Shown in pieces: positions 60,126-64,000 of a stretch of 64,000 nt of DNA (position 1 is the stretch's first letter; every line of letters begins with the position of its first letter). The notes beneath the pieces are model-generated. The model saw only the letters and a list, made by a program, of their open reading frames with translations, had not been told where the DNA came from and searched no databases. The position numbers and the translations under genes are program-made. This stretch comes from Erpetoichthys calabaricus (taxonomy: Eukaryota; Chordata; Cladistia; Polypteriformes; Polypteridae), in NCBI RefSeq assembly GCF_900747795.2, contig NC_041404.2, positions 85,102,018 through 85,166,017 on the forward strand, read 5' to 3'.

Positions 60126-61073
60126 TTAACCCTTTGGAACCCAGCAGGCTAGTTTTAGTGCCAGTGGCATGTCAGGATATATCTGAAAGGCCGGTATAAT
60201 GACTCGCCTATCATCATAATCCTGCTGACCTGAATAACAGCCTGTACAATATGTGTGTTATGCCACTTTAGTCTCTAAATGTTGAAGTCTGCAGCCATAG
60301 AGGCATATTCTGGAAAGGCCGCCTCACCTCTCTGCCATCAAAACCCGACCATCTGGAATTACGGCCTTCTCTATATTAGCCAACACAAATACTAGTGTAC
60401 AATTTAGTTATCTTTTCAAGTTATAGTAATTTTTATTTTTTTATTTTTATTTTTTTTTAAAGATGCAGGACAGTTTTGTTTTTCCCAATAGGTTTCAAGA
60501 AAAAAAATGGAAAGGATTTCAGTTATGCTTTAGCATGGGAGCAACACAAAACAGATGGTTAGTGTGCACAGAGACACACAAGCAGGCAAAGAGGGCTTTT
60601 GTCCTTTTGTTCCACAGGAGGTTTCTTTCCTCCCTGGACTTACCTTAGGACATCTGCAATACAGTGTGACAGGAGTACCACCCTGAACAAACTACCCACC
60701 TGTCACTGTCCCTGGTGCTGGTTTCACTGTGCCTAATGGAGCTCAGGATGCAGTGAAAATCATGTGAAGTATTCTTGAGCATTGCTTTTGGCAGTAAAAA
60801 CTGTTTTGAAGCATATCATTCAAAAGTGCAGTTTTGGCGTTAGTTCCTTACAATGTATGGTCAAAAATGATGAAAACTGTGAAACTTAAAGTAATAAGAC
60901 TGTTTCTACAGTATCAATCTGTTGTTATAACACTGTGGCCAATCATTATATTACCATTATATGATAAAATTTAACTTTTATAAATCTATCTGGTTTTCAA
61001 AATAGTTAAAAATTGTTTGATTGCCTTGGATTACAGTGTAAAATGCTGGGGAGAGCATAGTTCAAAGGGTTAA
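60126..61073. mobile_element. TTAA-flanked (piggyBac-type) non-autonomous element
   Basis: Left end TTAACCCTTTGGAACCCAGC and, inverted, right end TTAACCCTTTGAACTATGC share the first 11 bases, then diverge, and sit on TTAA targets. 948 bp with no transposase motif. The frame 60463-60648 is not recognisable. Confidence 0.55.
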
Positions 61074-61544
61074 GATACCAGCATGAAACACTCTTAGCAT
61101 TTAGCTCTGTTGCCACAAACAATATGCACAAAAACTGCACTTTAAATTTATGCTGTTTTGAAACATTTCTTGTAGTATACAATTGCCAAGTTTAAATAAA
61201 TACTGTTTTGTTAAATTTAACTTGGTTATGATTTTTCCCCAGTAGTCCATGCAAGTTTAAAAGAGTTCCAATAGAAATCACTAATGAATATAAACAAGAA
61301 TTATTTAATGAAGACATTTGTTGCAGCCTGCAAGGACAACTAAAATCATCATATTGGTGTGATTGTATCAATCGAAAGGGTTAAATCAAGAATTTATGAA
61401 GTGCTTTAGAGGAGATTTCAAAATATTGAGAGATATATTGTGTATCGTGAAATAGCCTAAAATTATTGCAAAATTATTTATAGGCCATATCGCCCATATT
61501 ACTTCAGAACGATATATAATTGCAACTATAACACTCGTTTTGAG

Positions 61545-61810
61545 AGATTGCTTAGGTGCAAGAGACAATGTTTCTAAAAAGGGACACTATATTTTCAAGC
61601 TGTAGAACTTTGCACAGTTGTGGGATATGCCATCTAAACTTGGTGCAATGATAGCTGACAGATTGGGGCACAAAAGAAAACTGATTCTACGAATGTGCAT
61701 CATAAAATGTCTTGGTTGTGTACAGTAAAATCCATATTTTGGAGAGAAATCCCTAAAGCACAACAGTGGTTTTATTTAGATAATATTGCTAAAAACAAAG
61801 GTTTTTAATC
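61545..61810 (-). repeat. Unclassified interspersed repeat, copy 2
   Basis: Inverted counterpart of 44540-44830, sharing several landmark words (see that copy). It abuts the TTAA-type element at 61827. Confidence 0.65.
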
Positions 61811-61826
61811 ATACAATTACTTTCCT

Positions 61827-62205
61827 TTAACACTAGAATTACCAGAGCCTACGAGAAAACTCGTAAATCCGGCCCACCTTAAATTCGTTCGCACCTCTCT
61901 GTCAGCGTCTTTTGTCCTGTAAATGTGCCGATTAAGACAAGCAGCCTGCTCTTCCATCCCCCATCGTCGCAGAACGTTCACTAAGTTTTCCCAGCTCATG
62001 CCTTGTTTGATTATCTGGGAGTGAACTACTAGAGTTTACTAATACTAATTCTGCGTGAGCAGGAACACTCAATAAAACTGAATTAAAAAAAAAAAAAAGT
62101 GCCGGTGAGTTACGAAGAAGGCAGATTCACCAGCTTTTGTGTGTTAGCTTTTATCCCTTGCTGCTTGTCTTAATCGGCACATTTACAGGATATAAATATT
62201 ACCCT
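61827..62205 (+). mobile_element. piggyBac-type end with inverted arms
   Basis: TTAACACTAGAATTACCAGAG is a recognised fish piggyBac end style at a TTAA. 61909-61945 (TTTTGTCCTGTAAATGTGCC...AAGACAAGCAG) is the inverted match of 62160-62193. The other TTAA end is not found, so the element is truncated. Confidence 0.5.
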
Positions 62206-62249
62206 TTGGAGGAAAGAAAAAAAAAAAGGGTGATCAGGCTCATCCAAGT

Positions 62250-62395
62250 AACTAACTGCCAATAAACTTAATGTACATCACAGGTAAATTAATGGAAGCA
62301 ATTATTAAGGAAATAATTAAGCTGAACATGTCTACAAGTGGAAAATAGTCAATGTCGGTTCAGAAATGAAAGGTCAAGTTTCACTAATGTGCTGG
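62250..62395 (+). pseudogene. LINE reverse transcriptase fragment
   Basis: The frame gives INLMYITGKLMEAIIKEIIKLNM, matching the RPISLTSIxGKLMExIIxxxI region of L2/CR1-type reverse transcriptases. Stops occur just after. About 150 bp only. Confidence 0.55.
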
Positions 62396-62398
62396 ATA

Positions 62399-62990
62399 GT
62401 GCTGGGCGGTAAAATTCTATATCACGGTATTTTTCAAAATTATACCGGTTTCACATATATTTTTTTCTCATGCATGAGTGGATGTTAACCACATTTTCCA
62501 CTGCAATTACTGACTAAGAATAACCTATTCCACTGTCATGAGAATTGTACATTTACAAAAACACATTTTAATGTGCACACATACAGGTTTGCATGGCCCC
62601 ATAAAGTGATTTCAAGGGGGTGGCTTAATGAAGAGAAGGAATCGCATCGCATGACAGATGCAGTCAAAATATAGAGCCTTATTATTGAACAAAGTTTGCA
62701 AACAACAAACTAAAATTTTGACAACATATTTTCAACCATCCAAAGAGCCATTTTGACTTAGTAAAATATCTAGAGGTGCTTGTCAAAAGTTGTATTGCAC
62801 TGAACATGTCTTAGAAAAGGAATAGTAAATATTTTTTGTAAACCAACTACACTTTGTTAATGTTAACAATCTCTGTCCACTGAGACATTAAAGTGACTTT
62901 TTAAACAACTTTACCATCATTAAACTGCATAATATTTAAACTAATAAATAATAACAATAAATAAATATTAGTGCAACTTCCAGTAATAAT
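62399..62990. mobile_element. Possible hAT-type end, direct copy of 63888-64000
   Basis: GTGCTGGGCGGTAAAATTCTATATCACGG ... CATGCATGAGTG..ATGTTAACCACATTT recurs at 63888-64000 in the same orientation. Both look like the left end of a hAT MITE with a GGGCGGTAT start. The right end is not identified, so the extent is a guess. Confidence 0.45.
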
Positions 62991-63016
62991 GCTATTACTT
63001 CGAAGACTTCAAGCCC

Positions 63017-63055
63017 TGGGGCATCGATCGATCGATCAATAGATAGATAGATAGC
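63017..63055. repeat. GATA/GATC repeat at LINE tail
   Basis: Short GATC and GATA array, the 3' terminal repeat of the adjacent L2-type LINE (next to CTTTATTAATCCCAAGGG). Confidence 0.85.
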
Positions 63056-63886
63056 TTTATTAATCCCAAGGGTAAATTCACATACTCAAGCAGCAGCACA
63101 CTGATACCAAAAAAAAAAATTAAAGAGTAATAAAAATGTAGGTAAAAACAGACAATAACTTTGAATAATGTTAACATTTACCCCCCCCCCCCAAGTGGAA
63201 CTGAAGAGTCGCATAGTTTGGCGGAGGAACGATCTCCTCAGTCTGTCAGTGGAGCAGGACAGTGACAGCAGTCTGTCGCTGAGGCTGCTCCTCTGTCTGG
63301 AGGTGACACTGTTTAGTGGATGCAGTGGATTCTCCATAATTGATAGGAGCCTGCTGAGCGCCCGTCGCTCTGCTACGGATGTCGAACTGTCCAGCTCCAT
63401 GCCTACAATAGAGCCTGCCTTCCTCACCAGTTTGTTCAGGCGTGAGGCGTCCTTCTTTATGCTGCCTCCCCAGCACACTGCGTAGAAGAGGTCACTTGCC
63501 ACAACCGTCTGACAGAACATCTGCAGCATCTTATTGCAGATGTTGAAGGATGCCAGTCTTCTAAGGAAGTATAGCCGTCTCTGTCTTCTCTTGCACAGAG
63601 AATCAGTATTGGCAGTCCAGTCCAATTTATCATCCAGCTGCACTCCCAGGTATTTATAGGTCTGTAGCCTCTGCACACATCACCCCTGATGATCATGGGG
63701 TCCAGGAGGGGCCTGGGCCTCCTAAAATCCACCACCAGCTCCTTGGTTTTGCTGGTGTTCAGGTGTAGGTGGTTTGAGTCACACCATTTAACAAAGTCCT
63801 TGATGAGGTTCCTATACTCCTCCTCATGCCCACTCCTGATGCAGCCCACGATAGCAGTGTCCGCGAACTTTTGCAAGTGGCAGGTA
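63026..63886 (-). mobile_element. 5'-truncated L2-type LINE
   Basis: On the minus strand the frames 63457-63906 and 63086-63676 give HLQKFADTAIVGCIRSG, DFVKWCDSNHLHLNTSKTKELVVDFRR, YKYLGVQLDDKLDWTANTDSLCKRRQRRLYFLRRL, AVCWGGSI and RLNKLVRKAGSIVGMELDS, the C-terminal part of L2-clade fish LINEs. The catalytic FADDT box reads FADT: one Asp codon is missing in frame. The 3' tail is CTTTATTAATCCCAAGGG plus a GATA array. Confidence 0.88.
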
Positions 63887-63887
63887 G

Positions 63888-64000
63888 GGGTGGGCGGTAT
63901 GACCAAAATTCTATATCATGGTATTTTTCTAAATTATCCCGGTTTCACGGTATTGGACGGTATTTTTTTCCCCATGCATGAGTGAATGTTAACCACATTT
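63888..64000 (+). mobile_element. hAT-type end, runs off window
   Basis: AGGGGTGGGCGGTATGACCAAAATTC and following bases match 62399-62510. Only the left end is inside the window. Confidence 0.5.

Noticed and set aside
63168-63985. Plus-strand frames over the L2 LINE
   Set aside because: Shadows of the minus-strand reverse transcriptase, which carries the recognisable motifs.

Overview
This window is a transposon-rich stretch of a vertebrate nuclear genome, with introns, SINEs, LINEs, hAT, Tc1/mariner, pogo-like, piggyBac and Helitron copies and one endogenous retrovirus. The repeat mix and the two host genes point to a ray-finned fish. An early-branching lineage such as bichir or reedfish is my inference from the Helitron and SINE families, not something proved here.

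Two host genes can be supported exon by exon. cfap126 (flattop, a motile-cilium protein) lies on the + strand in five coding exons (23402-33878) and appears complete at 161 codons. The last three coding exons of dedd (death effector domain-containing protein) lie on the - strand (52361 down to 36203). All splice sites and phases agree; the exon(s) for the N-terminal death effector domain must lie beyond 64000. The genes converge, with about 2.3 kb between their stop codons. Human CFAP126 and DEDD both lie in 1q23.3, so the neighbourhood may be old synteny.

Layout: 1-6350 is a nested Helitron cluster with head-to-head and tandem copies, a pogo-like element, tRNA-derived SINE heads and a hammerhead-ribozyme-like fold at 4197-4242; a second hammerhead core lies at 6722-6760. 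6956-15885 is an old hAT transposon split by a young, env-less retrovirus (7100-14730) whose LTRs differ at 3 of 414 sites. 16771-22030 is a full-length RTE-clade LINE with an 11-bp target duplication; a hAT sits in it, and a second hAT sits in the first, each with its own perfect 8-bp duplication. 22244-22597 is a tRNA-derived SINE. cfap126 introns hold a Tc1 element broken by a SINE (25260-27250), a piggyBac relic (29586-30418), a hAT MITE holding an L1 tail (30895-31915) and a small Tc1 relic (32957-33670). dedd introns hold a hAT (36699-37580), a pogo-like MITE (38935-39806), Tc1 and hAT fragments and an L1 tail carrying another pogo-like MITE. Beyond the most upstream dedd exon visible here are a third pogo-like type (52678-53727), a mariner-type element (54236-55206), a Helitron keeping part of its helicase (55451-58152), TTAA-flanked elements and an L2-type LINE tail (63026-63886).

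Most of the DNA is layered insertions, many datable relative to each other by nesting and target duplications. Long stretches of dedd intron (about 48.7-52.2 kb) and of 58.3-60.1 kb show nothing I can name.
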